From positions 1 through 9,163 of the forward strand of contig CABUUK010000062.1 in assembly GCA_902494765.1 (NCBI GenBank): a stretch of 9,163 nt of DNA, read 5' to 3'. Source of the stretch: an uncultured Collinsella sp. Its GTDB lineage: Bacteria; Actinomycetota; Coriobacteriia; Coriobacteriales; Coriobacteriaceae. A model generated the notes under the pieces. The model made no database searches. It was not told the DNA's origin and saw only the letters and a list, made by a program, of their open reading frames with translations. The position numbers were made by a program, and so were the translations under genes. Shown here in pieces: positions 1 through 6,553 of the stretch. The stretch's first letter is position 1; each line of letters opens with the position of its first letter.

Positions 1-2
1 CG

Positions 3-338
3 CGTGTCGGTCTGTATTGCGTGCTCGGCCTGTTTGCCAAGACGCTTGTGGTCGACAAAGCCATCGAGAGCATTCACCTTCGTAAGGTCTGCACGGTCAT
101 TTGTTCCGAGCCCCTTAAGGTCGAGGAGTTTATCGTCAAGCATCTCAACCGTACGGCGACCATTAGTCGCGGCTACGGTGCCTTCTCGGGCAAGTGCGTG
201 ACGGTGATCATGAGCGTGCTGAGCCGTCGCGAGGCCGTGCAACTGCGCCGCTATGCGCGCGAGGTCGATCCGGGTGCCTTTATCACGATTGTCGACAGTT
301 CCGAGATCGTCGGCAAGGGTTTCCGCGGCACGAACTAG
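3..338 (+). CDS. YitT-family membrane protein, C-terminal fragment (DUF2179 domain)
   Basis: The reading frame is open from the left edge (first full codon at base 3) and ends with TAG at 336-338, so the N-terminal part lies outside the window. The visible 111 residues begin with the end of a hydrophobic segment (GLYCVLGLFAKTLVVD). A soluble domain follows, with the pattern of DUF2179 in YitT/DUF161 proteins: a beta strand (VCTVICSE), an amphipathic helix (VEEFIVKHL), TATISRGYGAFSGK, a second strand (VTVIMSVLSRREAVQLRR), and the closing DPGAFITIVDSSEIVGKGF. The run 'DPxAFI..... E(I/V).GxGF' is very typical of this family. Such proteins are multi-pass inner-membrane proteins of unproven function with a cytoplasmic DUF2179 tail. 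No clear intrinsic terminator follows, and the next gene starts 149 bases downstream. Confidence 0.85.
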   Translation, partial: RVGLYCVLGLFAKTLVVDKAIESIHLRKVCTVICSEPLKVEEFIVKHLNRTATISRGYGAFSGKCVTVIMSVLSRREAVQLRRYAREVDPGAFITIVDSSEIVGKGFRGTN

Positions 339-487
339 CGCGAACGCATTCATCAAACAATCGAAAAGCGCCTCGCGCGTTGCAAATACGTCATCTAAGA
401 GTATTTGAACTCACATTGGGTGATAATGATGCCAAAGACATCGTTTGCGATCCAGGTGATTCGCTCTAGATACGAAGGGATGATTCT

Positions 488-1804
488 ATGTTCTGCTCGC
501 AGTGTGGCGCCCCCATGGGCGATAACGACAAGTTCTGCGGCGTGTGTGGTGCTCCTAATGCCGGTGCCGCTGGCCCCGCTCCCCAGGGACAGCCTCAGCC
601 CCAGCAGTTTGTTCCGCAACCGCCCGTGGCGAATGCGCCAAAGGGCTGTGTGGTTCAGGCGTTCCAGGATATGACCAAGACCCCGGGCGTGCTTCAGCGT
701 GTATGCCAAATCGCGTTTTTGCCGGCGCTGATTTGCGTTGTGTCGGTGCTCGTGTTGTTTATTCCCGTTATTGGCGGCATTGCGGCTGCCATCGGCTTTT
801 TGGCAGCTTGCATTGCGAGCGTGTGCGGTTCCGGCTTTGGCATCGAGTGGGGTCGCGATCTGTCGCTTAAGATCGATGACGGCATGGATCGTCCGCTGAT
901 GCGTTCCACGTCGTTTGGTCTCGGAGTCTTTTCGAGCGTTATTTCGGTCGTGCTCGAGGTTATCGCTGCCATTCCCGTTATCGGTGTAGTGCTTTCGCTG
1001 GTGGAGGGCGTGGCGCTTGGTGCCGCAGGCTCGTACTCCTACTATGGCTCCTATGCGCTCGAGGCTGCGCTGTTCGGTTCGCTCGGCCTGCTTGTCCTGG
1101 CTATGATTGCCACGGCAGTCTTGGGGGTCTTCTTTAAGATGTTCGCCGACATTGCCGTGATGCACTTTGCGGTGACCGGGCGCGTTGAGAGCGCGTTTTC
1201 GCTCGACAAGGTCTGGGCGGCGTTTAAGCACAACAAGACCAAGCTGTTCTGCGCTTCGTTCCTTCCCGAGTTTTTGACGGGCCTGGTTTCCAACGCCATT
1301 ACGTGGATCTTGACAGCTGTCTTTGGTGCCATCGCCGGAATTGGCGCGTACGGCTATTACTATCGCCCCACGGGTATCGAGGCGATTGTTACCGCCGGTG
1401 GTGTCACGCTCGTATTGTTCCTGGTGCTGATTGCATTCGTCACGGTGTTCCTTACGGTCTTTGGCAAGATGCTCAAGCACCGTGCCGTTGGCTATTGGGC
1501 TGCACGTTATGCAAGCGAATGGGCCGATGAGGACAAGGACGACGTTTTGACTTTTGTGCTCCCGGGTGAGAAGAAGCCTGCTCCTGCGGGATTCAATCCC
1601 ACGGCAGCCACTGGTGCTGCGCCTGCCCCGGCACCCGCGCCTGCACCTGCCCCGGCACCCGCGCCTGCCCCTGCCCCGGCACCTGCTCCTGTCCCCGCAC
1701 CGGCGTCCGAGGCGACGCCTGCGGAGCCCGATTGGGATGCCGTTGCCACGCCGGCGGATGAGCCGGGCGATAATCCTGCTGCCGAAAACAATCAAACCGA
1801 ATAG
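488..1804 (+). CDS. Zinc-ribbon polytopic membrane protein (DUF4013-like) with Pro-Ala repeat tail
   Basis: This is a 438-residue protein of unknown function. The start ATG at 488 follows a GAAGGG ribosome-binding site (474-479) at good spacing. Domains in order: a zinc ribbon at residues 1-21 with Cys3, Cys6, Cys17 and Cys20 (CxxC-x10-CxxC); a Pro/Gln/Ala-rich linker (about 25-52); a hydrophobic domain (about 70-330) with roughly six membrane segments near 75-95, 97-118, 143-171, 193-218, 262-290 and 300-328; and a tail that turns into an almost pure Pro-Ala run (about 377-406) and ends acidic. The loop WGRDLSLKIDDG (121-132) resembles the W-G-D loop of DUF4013 proteins, so that family is my best guess from memory. 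The zinc ribbon and tail probably face the cytoplasm (inference). A terminator-like hairpin follows directly, so the gene may be transcribed separately from the next one. Confidence 0.82.
   Translation: MFCSQCGAPMGDNDKFCGVCGAPNAGAAGPAPQGQPQPQQFVPQPPVANAPKGCVVQAFQDMTKTPGVLQRVCQIAFLPALICVVSVLVLFIPVIGGIAAAIGFLAACIASVCGSGFGIEWGRDLSLKIDDGMDRPLMRSTSFGLGVFSSVISVVLEVIAAIPVIGVVLSLVEGVALGAAGSYSYYGSYALEAALFGSLGLLVLAMIATAVLGVFFKMFADIAVMHFAVTGRVESAFSLDKVWAAFKHNKTKLFCASFLPEFLTGLVSNAITWILTAVFGAIAGIGAYGYYYRPTGIEAIVTAGGVTLVLFLVLIAFVTVFLTVFGKMLKHRAVGYWAARYASEWADEDKDDVLTFVLPGEKKPAPAGFNPTAATGAAPAPAPAPAPAPAPAPAPAPAPAPVPAPASEATPAEPDWDAVATPADEPGDNPAAENNQTE
1622..1693 (+). repeat. Three tandem 24-bp units encoding Pro-Ala repeats
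   Basis: Units at 1622-1645, 1646-1669 and 1670-1693 follow each other without gaps. The first two differ at one base, and the third diverges in its second half. Each unit encodes eight residues of alternating Pro and Ala within the tail of the zinc-ribbon membrane protein. Because the unit length is a multiple of three, gain or loss of units would keep the reading frame. The DNA-level identity, beyond what a Pro-Ala peptide needs, suggests recent duplication by slippage or unequal recombination. Confidence 0.9.
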
Positions 1805-1811
1805 CCGGTCG

Positions 1812-1847
1812 AGGCGCCCTGGGCAACTGAGCCCGGGGTGCCTTTTT
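1812..1847 (+). terminator. Intrinsic terminator after the first zinc-ribbon gene
   Basis: A 13-bp stem (1812-1824 with 1831-1843, including two G-T pairs) with a 6-base loop AACTGA is followed by a run of five T. It lies 8 bases after the stop codon at 1804. This is a normal Rho-independent terminator shape. Confidence 0.8.
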
Positions 1848-1965
1848 CTACTGCGAAAGCAAGAAAATGCCTGGGAAAACGGTTGCAGCAAAATTTCTCG
1901 GAAATTGGTCAATGTTGCGCAACAACGTCGCGGCTATTGTTGAGAACGTAGACGTGTAAGGTTTG

Positions 1966-1982
1966 AAGGCGTGCGACGCCTT
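1966..1982 (+). promoter_or_regulatory. Small stem-loop just upstream of the second zinc-ribbon gene's ribosome-binding site
   Basis: AAGGCGT (1966-1972) and ACGCCTT (1976-1982) form a perfect 7-bp stem around the loop GCG. The structure ends a few bases before the Shine-Dalgarno run AAAAGGAGAG (1986-1995) of the gene starting at 2000. It could affect mRNA stability or ribosome access, but that is inference. A 12-bp perfect palindrome, TGTTGCGCAACA, lies further upstream at 1913-1924 and could be a protein-binding site. I could not identify a convincing promoter in 1848-1999. Confidence 0.35.
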
Positions 1983-1999
1983 AGGAAAAGGAGAGGCTC

Positions 2000-2608
2000 A
2001 TGTTCTGTCCCACTTGTGGTTCTCCCATTTCGGATGATGCCAAATTCTGCCCTGTTTGCGGATCCGCCGTTGGTGCCGCTTCTGCCGCTCCGGCCCCGCA
2101 GCCCCAGCCCGCTCCGGCCCAGGCTATTCAGCCCGTGCCCCAGCCTCAGCAGCAGTACACCGGTCAATACGCCCAACAGTCCGCATCCGCTCCGATGGGC
2201 TATGGCCCCATTAAGGCTGACCGCAGCCTGATCGGCTGGCTGCTGCTCTCTCTTGTGACCTGCGGTATCTATTCGTTCTACTTCCTGTATTGCTTGGCAC
2301 GCGACGTCAACACGTTGTGTCAGGATGACGGCGATTACACGCCGGGTCTGGCGGAATTCATCCTTCTATCGTTTGTGACCTGCGGCTTCTACGCGTACTA
2401 CTGGTATTACAAGATTGGCAACCGCCTGCAGGCCAACGCTCCTCGCTACGGCCTGGTGTTCCAGGAAAACGGCACCACCGTTCTTCTGTGGCAGATCTTC
2501 GGCGCGCTCCTGTGCGGCCTTGGTCCCATCTTCGCTATGAACATCATCATCAATAATACCAATGCCATGGCAACGGCTTACAACACTCGCCTTGGCGCTC
2601 GTGCCTAA
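2000..2608 (+). CDS. Zinc-ribbon DUF4234-like membrane protein
   Basis: This 202-residue protein of unknown function has a start ATG at 2000 set by an AGGAGAG ribosome-binding site. The N-terminus is a zinc ribbon with Cys3, Cys6, Cys17 and Cys20, the same spacing as in the upstream zinc-ribbon gene. A Pro/Gln/Ala-rich linker (about 29-68) follows, then a hydrophobic domain with segments near 77-99, 118-137 and 159-183. The first two segments look like an internal duplication: LLLSLVTCGIYSFYFLY and ILLSFVTCGFYAYYWYY share the motif (L/F)VTCG(I/F)Y. This TCGIY pattern followed by a polar helix is characteristic of DUF4234. The membrane domain differs from that of the upstream neighbour, so the two share only the ribbon-plus-linker head. 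The next gene begins within or directly after its 3' end, which suggests co-transcription. Confidence 0.85.
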   Translation: MFCPTCGSPISDDAKFCPVCGSAVGAASAAPAPQPQPAPAQAIQPVPQPQQQYTGQYAQQSASAPMGYGPIKADRSLIGWLLLSLVTCGIYSFYFLYCLARDVNTLCQDDGDYTPGLAEFILLSFVTCGFYAYYWYYKIGNRLQANAPRYGLVFQENGTTVLLWQIFGALLCGLGPIFAMNIIINNTNAMATAYNTRLGARA

Positions 2609-2621
2609 CAATAAGGGCGGC

Positions 2622-3098
2622 GTGAACAGCTCCCAGGGACATAGGGGCACGGCAGAGCTCCTTCGCCGCGCCCTTTTTTGCACCGGCGCGCTCTTTGTCG
2701 CCTGGCTCGCGCTCTACCTGCTCGATATCGGCTGCATTTTTCGAATGATGACGGGCGCTCCTTGTCCGGGATGCGGCATGACGAGGGCGTGGCTGGCGGC
2801 GCTGCGTCTCGATTTTGCGGCGGCCTTTGCCTACCATCCGCTGTTTTGGGTGGTGCCGATTGCGTTTGTGCTCGCGTTCGTGCGCGAGGAGGTGGCATCG
2901 AGCAAGCTAAAGCGTGGTGTCGACATTGCAGTCACCGTGTTGTGCATGCTGGTCATCGCCGTATGGATCGTGCGCCTCATCAATCCGGTAGATGCCGGCC
3001 TACTCTTTGGCGGCCATGCGCCCGCCGGAGTCCCCGACGACATCATCCACCTCGAACCCCCACGCTGGCTCACCATCCTTCGCTCTTTCCTGTCGTGA
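2622..3098 (+). CDS. DUF2752-like small membrane protein
   Basis: This is a 158-residue membrane protein of unknown function if translated from GTG 2622. I chose that start because AAGGG (2613-2617) lies just upstream, although the spacing is short. In-frame alternatives are GTG 2601 and ATG 2562, and the latter would overlap the preceding gene by 47 bases. Hydrophobic segments lie near residues 18-41, 73-88 and 100-122. Between the first two is the DUF2752 signature: CPGCGMTRA with Cys48 and Cys51, then a helix and AFAYHPLFW (compare the family pattern CPxCGxTRA...A...NPL). The CxxC could bind metal or be redox-active; that is inference. It probably forms an operon with the DUF4234-like gene 13 bases upstream. 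A strong terminator hairpin follows at 3131. It is less certain whether translation is coupled to the upstream stop. Confidence 0.8.
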   Translation: MNSSQGHRGTAELLRRALFCTGALFVAWLALYLLDIGCIFRMMTGAPCPGCGMTRAWLAALRLDFAAAFAYHPLFWVVPIAFVLAFVREEVASSKLKRGVDIAVTVLCMLVIAVWIVRLINPVDAGLLFGGHAPAGVPDDIIHLEPPRWLTILRSFLS

Positions 3099-3130
3099 CG
3101 GAGGACGCGCTAGAAAAGCGGTCGACACAT

Positions 3131-3170
3131 AAGCGGGGGCGAACGTTGAGATAACGTTCGCCCCCGCTTT
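3131..3170. terminator. Strong intrinsic terminator between convergent genes, possibly bidirectional
   Basis: A perfect 17-bp inverted repeat (3131-3147 with 3153-3169) surrounds the 5-base loop GAGAT. It lies between the end of the DUF2752-like gene on the plus strand (3098) and the end of the M20 hydrolase on the minus strand (3205). The T-tract is short on both strands, but the stem is very stable. A shared terminator for both transcripts is likely. Confidence 0.8.
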
Positions 3171-3204
3171 GCTCTAGCCAGGTTGTTATGGGTGGGCGTG
3201 ATGG

Positions 3205-4668
3205 CTACTCGTCGCGCTTCTCCTCGTGGCGAGCGGCAGCCCGCGCATCGTGGATGCCCTTGATTGCAGCATGGCGAGCGGTGCGAGCATCGTGCATGGC
3301 GTCGCGCGCCTCAGCGGCTGTTGCCTTGGCAGAGCGCAGCTTGGCGGCCAAGTCGGGGTTGGTCTCGGCAACCGCGGCGATCGTGGGGCCGTCGAGCTCC
3401 TCTTGCGTGGGCTCGGCCAAAAAGTCGATAGCATACTGGGCGGCCACCATGGAGCCCTTTGCCAGCACGGTCTCGTCGATCTTGTAGAAGCAGGAATGTT
3501 GGGCGTACGTGGCACCAATCTTGGGGTTGCGCGTACCTACAAAGGCGAGCACGCCCGGCACGCGGCGCAGGTACTCCGAAAAATCCTCGCCCGAAAGCGT
3601 GCCACGGTAATGGCCTTGACCGGTGGGGCCCAGGCACTTGATTACAGCCTGACGGCAGCGCTCGCTCGAGGCGACCTCGTTTTCGACCTTGTAGTTGGCG
3701 ATGGTGTAGTCGGTGAGCTCAGCCTCGGCGCCCAGAGCTGCCGCGGTATGCTCCACGATGCGGCGCATGAGCTCCGGCATTTCCTCGTGGGTCGAATCGC
3801 CGTAGGTGCGCACTGTGCCGGCGAGGTAGGCCGTGCCGGCGATAACGTTGCGCGCGGTGCCGCCGTGCAGCTCGCCGACGGTGATGACAGCCGGCTCGTA
3901 GGGGCTAATCTCGCGCGAGACGATGGTCTGCAGGGCGTTGACGATCTCTGCCGCAACCATAACGGCGTCGTGGCCGCGCTGGGGCATGGCGCCATGGCAC
4001 GAGGTGCCGCGGACGTCGATGCGGAACCAGTCGGTATTTGCCATGCGTGGGCCGGGCTCGCAGCTTACGGTACCGGCGTCGACCTCGCTCCAGATGTGCG
4101 CGGCGTAGGCGCCATCGACGCCGTCGAGCACACCCGTGCCAATCATGAGTTTGGCGCCCTGGCCGTTTTCCTCGCTGGGCTGGAATACGATGCGAATCTC
4201 GCCGTGGATGTCATCGGTCATGTGGCGCAGAATCTGCAACGTGCCGAGCATCATGGCGATATGGCAGTCGTGACCGCAGGCGTGCATGCAGCCCTCATTG
4301 ACGCTGGCGAACTCCTCGCCGGTCTGCTCAGTGACGGGCAGGGCGTCGATATCGGCGCGCAGCAGGATGCGGCGGCGCGGCGTGCCGTCCTCGCGGTAGG
4401 CATCCGGCGCGGTGCCGCGAAGCGTCGCCACCAGGCCCGTCTTGAGCGGACGCTCGTAGGGGATATTCATGGCGTCGAGCTGGTTGGCGATGTCGGAAGT
4501 CGTGCGCTCCTCGGCAAGGCTCAGCTCCGGGTGCTTATGGAAGTGCCGGCGCTGCTTGATGATGTAGGGTTCAAACTCGGCGGCGATATCCTGGATGGCC
4601 GCGGTGACGTCGTCTGCCGCGCGAACCTCGGTTGCCGCCATAATCTGCTGTGCCTTGGTCTTCGTCAT
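3205..4668 (-). CDS. M20-family metallo-amidohydrolase (N-acyl amino acid / aminobenzoyl-glutamate hydrolase type)
   Basis: This 487-residue enzyme probably hydrolyses an amide bond of an N-acylated amino acid or related compound; the substrate cannot be told from sequence. The start ATG (complement of 4666-4668) has AAGGAG 10 bases upstream. Motifs of subfamily M20D appear in order: RRHFHKHPELSLAEE (40-54), RADIDALPVTEQTG (104-117), MHACGHDCH (128-136), FQPSEENGQGAK (162-173), AHIWSE (190-195), CHGAMPQRGHDAV (224-236), TVRTY (285-289), SGEDFSEYL (359-367) and AQHSCFYKIDE (389-399). Likely metal ligands are Cys131, His133, Glu167, His191 and His391, the standard M20D set. No signal peptide is visible, so it should be cytoplasmic. 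The catalytic region ends near residue 418. A polar, Ala-rich, charged tail of about 65 residues follows, which is longer than usual for a family of about 390-400 residues. The gene is divergent from the amidohydrolase at 4837. Confidence 0.9.
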   Translation of the reverse strand: MTKTKAQQIMAATEVRAADDVTAAIQDIAAEFEPYIIKQRRHFHKHPELSLAEERTTSDIANQLDAMNIPYERPLKTGLVATLRGTAPDAYREDGTPRRRILLRADIDALPVTEQTGEEFASVNEGCMHACGHDCHIAMMLGTLQILRHMTDDIHGEIRIVFQPSEENGQGAKLMIGTGVLDGVDGAYAAHIWSEVDAGTVSCEPGPRMANTDWFRIDVRGTSCHGAMPQRGHDAVMVAAEIVNALQTIVSREISPYEPAVITVGELHGGTARNVIAGTAYLAGTVRTYGDSTHEEMPELMRRIVEHTAAALGAEAELTDYTIANYKVENEVASSERCRQAVIKCLGPTGQGHYRGTLSGEDFSEYLRRVPGVLAFVGTRNPKIGATYAQHSCFYKIDETVLAKGSMVAAQYAIDFLAEPTQEELDGPTIAAVAETNPDLAAKLRSAKATAAEARDAMHDARTARHAAIKGIHDARAAARHEEKRDE

Positions 4669-4719
4669 GGTCGATTTGCTCCTTGTTGGCTCGATCGCAA
4701 AATCGTACAGGCTCTCTCC

Positions 4720-4748
4720 AGTATGCCACCTGCCGCTAGGGCTGGTAA
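4720..4748 (-). promoter_or_regulatory. Candidate sigma-70 promoter of the M20 hydrolase
   Basis: On the minus strand, TTACCA (complement of 4743-4748) and CATACT (complement of 4720-4725) are separated by 17 bases. This would start transcription near 4712 and give a leader of about 44 bases before the start codon. Each hexamer matches the consensus only partly, so this is a candidate. For the divergent gene, TACACT at 4793-4798 looks like a -10 box, but I found no -35 box at a normal distance. Confidence 0.3.
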
Positions 4749-4836
4749 AGCTGCCGTTTGCCGCTTGGCATTTTGTAACCGAGGCGGGGGAGTACACTCG
4801 GGGGTGTTGAATTTCCTGCCAGAGATGGGGATGCCC

Positions 4837-6474
4837 ATGCAACATATCGATCGGATTATTCGCTCCAAGAACGTCTTTACCGCGCAAGACGGCATCGATT
4901 CCGCCCGCGAGCTGGCGATTGCCATCGCGGGCGACCGCATCGTCGCAGTCGGTGCGCCCGATGACGTAATTGCCGCCGCACCTGCCGCCACGCCGGTGGT
5001 CGATTACGGCGAGCAGTTTGTCTGCCCCGGTTTCCATGATGCGCATCTGCACTTCTTCCATACCTCGGTCGGCTCCTCGCCGTACATGCTCATGGATATG
5101 GGCACGTCCGAGGCGGCACTGGTACAACATGCGCTCGAGTTTTCCCAGGACCTGCCCGATGACGCCTGGGTTGTGACGCAGGGCTGGCGCGACTACCGTT
5201 GGGACCCGCCCGAGCATCCTACCAAGGCGTCGCTCGATGCGGCATTCCCCGATCGTCCCTGCGTTATGTATTCGGGCGACGGGCACACGCTTTGGCTCAA
5301 CAGCCGCGCACTCGAGGCGCTCGGCGTCACGCGCGACAGCGAGCCGCCAGCGGGCGGCAGCTACGACAAGGACGCAAGCGGCGAGCTTACGGGCATTGCT
5401 CACGAAGCGGCTGCCATGCAGTTGTTGCCGCGCTGCCTTGAGTGGCTGGGCGAAGATCGCATCGCAAGCGCTTACGCCGATCAAATGAGGCGCATGGCCG
5501 AGCAGGGCATCACCTCGATCTGCGATATGTCGCTCATGCCCATGCCAGGCTGCGATTTTATCCGCGACGACGTCTACGACAAACTGCAGACAGCCGGCAA
5601 GCTGGGCATTCGTGCCCATCTGTTCCCCACGCTGTTGGATGACCAGTCGCGTCTAGAAGAGCTCCAGGTACGTTATGCGAACAACGCGCTGCTTTCGGCG
5701 CCGGGTTTTAAGCAGTTCTTCGATGGCGTGTCGAGTGAACACACGGCATATCTCACCGAGCCCTATACCAATCCGCGCTTCCCGGGCGACCAGGGCCGTC
5801 TGACAGTCCCGGCTGAGCGCATGCGAAAATTGGTTCTGGCGGCTGCGGAGCGCGGTCACACCGTGCGCATCCACGTTATTGGTGACGGTGCGATTCATGC
5901 CGCGCTGGATATCTTCGAGGAAGCAGCCGACCTGTACGGCCTGCCCCAGCACGGCCATAACACGCTCGAGCACCTGGAGAACCTTCTGCCCGAGGACATC
6001 GACCGCCTGCGCAAGCTCAACGTGGTTGCTTCGAGCCAGCCCTGCCATATCACGCTCGACCCGGGTGGTCCGGAGCGCGACCTGGGCTTGGAGCGCAGCC
6101 GCATCATGTGGCCGTTCGCAACCTATAAGCAGCGCGGCATTCGACAAGCCTTCGGTACCGATAGCCCCATCACAGCTGTTACAAGCATGAACGTGCTCTA
6201 CACGGCTATCACGCGCCAGGACCCCAAAAGCCACTGGCCCGAGGGCGGCTGGTTGCCGAGCGAGCGTATCGACGCGGCAACGGCCCTGCGCAACTACACC
6301 CTGGGCAGCGCCTATGCGGTAGGCGACGAGCAAAACCTCGGCAGCCTGGAACCCGGCAAATACGCCGACCTGGTAGTCCTGGATCAAAACCCACTCACCA
6401 TCGACCCCCAAGAACTGCAAGCCACCAAGGTTCAGGCCACCTACCTGGCAGGTAACGTAATCTACGAGCGCTAG
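4837..6474 (+). CDS. Amidohydrolase family 3 protein (YtcJ-like metal-dependent hydrolase)
   Basis: This 545-residue metal-dependent hydrolase belongs to the amidohydrolase superfamily. Its substrate is unknown, but relatives act on amide or cyclic C-N bonds. I chose ATG 4837 because MQHIDRIIRSKNVFTA matches the usual N-terminal start of the family. ATG 4831, ATG 4825 and GTG 4804 are in frame, and no site has a strong ribosome-binding site. Features: an N-terminal beta domain with GDRIVAVG (32-39); metal motif PGFHDAHLHF (64-73; His70, His72); GWRDYRWD (116-123); DGHTLWLNSRAL (148-159); FKQFFDGV (291-298), with Lys292 as candidate bridging lysine; RIHVIGDGAI (344-353; His346); LEHL (377-380; His379); FGTDSPI (439-445; Asp442); and a C-terminal LGSLEPGKYADLVVLDQNP strand region. 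The length is normal for this family. No signal peptide is visible. It is divergent from the M20 hydrolase, and a terminator follows directly. Confidence 0.9.
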   Translation: MQHIDRIIRSKNVFTAQDGIDSARELAIAIAGDRIVAVGAPDDVIAAAPAATPVVDYGEQFVCPGFHDAHLHFFHTSVGSSPYMLMDMGTSEAALVQHALEFSQDLPDDAWVVTQGWRDYRWDPPEHPTKASLDAAFPDRPCVMYSGDGHTLWLNSRALEALGVTRDSEPPAGGSYDKDASGELTGIAHEAAAMQLLPRCLEWLGEDRIASAYADQMRRMAEQGITSICDMSLMPMPGCDFIRDDVYDKLQTAGKLGIRAHLFPTLLDDQSRLEELQVRYANNALLSAPGFKQFFDGVSSEHTAYLTEPYTNPRFPGDQGRLTVPAERMRKLVLAAAERGHTVRIHVIGDGAIHAALDIFEEAADLYGLPQHGHNTLEHLENLLPEDIDRLRKLNVVASSQPCHITLDPGGPERDLGLERSRIMWPFATYKQRGIRQAFGTDSPITAVTSMNVLYTAITRQDPKSHWPEGGWLPSERIDAATALRNYTLGSAYAVGDEQNLGSLEPGKYADLVVLDQNPLTIDPQELQATKVQATYLAGNVIYER

Positions 6475-6491
6475 CCTCATACCCCACTCAT

Positions 6492-6525
6492 AGGGGGCAC
6501 GTTTCAGCAACGTGCCCCTTTCTTG
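6492..6525 (+). terminator. Intrinsic terminator of the amidohydrolase gene
   Basis: A 12-bp stem (6492-6503 with 6509-6520, one G-T pair) with the loop TCAGC is followed by a T-rich stretch (TTTCTTGTT). It begins 18 bases after the stop codon at 6474. Confidence 0.85.
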
Positions 6526-6553
6526 TTCGCAACATCTGCATCGCCATTTTGCT

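Noticed and set aside
405..427. TTGAAC and GATAAT upstream of the first zinc-ribbon gene read as a promoter
   Set aside because: The spacing is 11 bases. No partner with better spacing was found in 339-487, so no promoter was called there.
1622..1693. Tandem repeat considered as a CRISPR-like array
   Set aside because: The units are contiguous without spacers and encode an in-frame Pro-Ala peptide within a clear gene.
395..1912. 505-residue open frame on the minus strand, antisense to the first zinc-ribbon gene
   Set aside because: It has an Arg/Gly-rich, low-complexity composition, includes the terminator hairpin sequence, and mirrors a well-supported plus-strand membrane protein. It is a GC-rich shadow frame.
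3226..4836. Long plus-strand extension upstream of the amidohydrolase start
   Set aside because: It runs antisense through the M20 hydrolase, which has clear motifs. The amidohydrolase domain begins only at about 4837.
4669..5619. Minus-strand extension upstream of the M20 hydrolase start
   Set aside because: It is antisense to the amidohydrolase gene and crosses the divergent promoter region. The M20 start at 4668 has a good ribosome-binding site.
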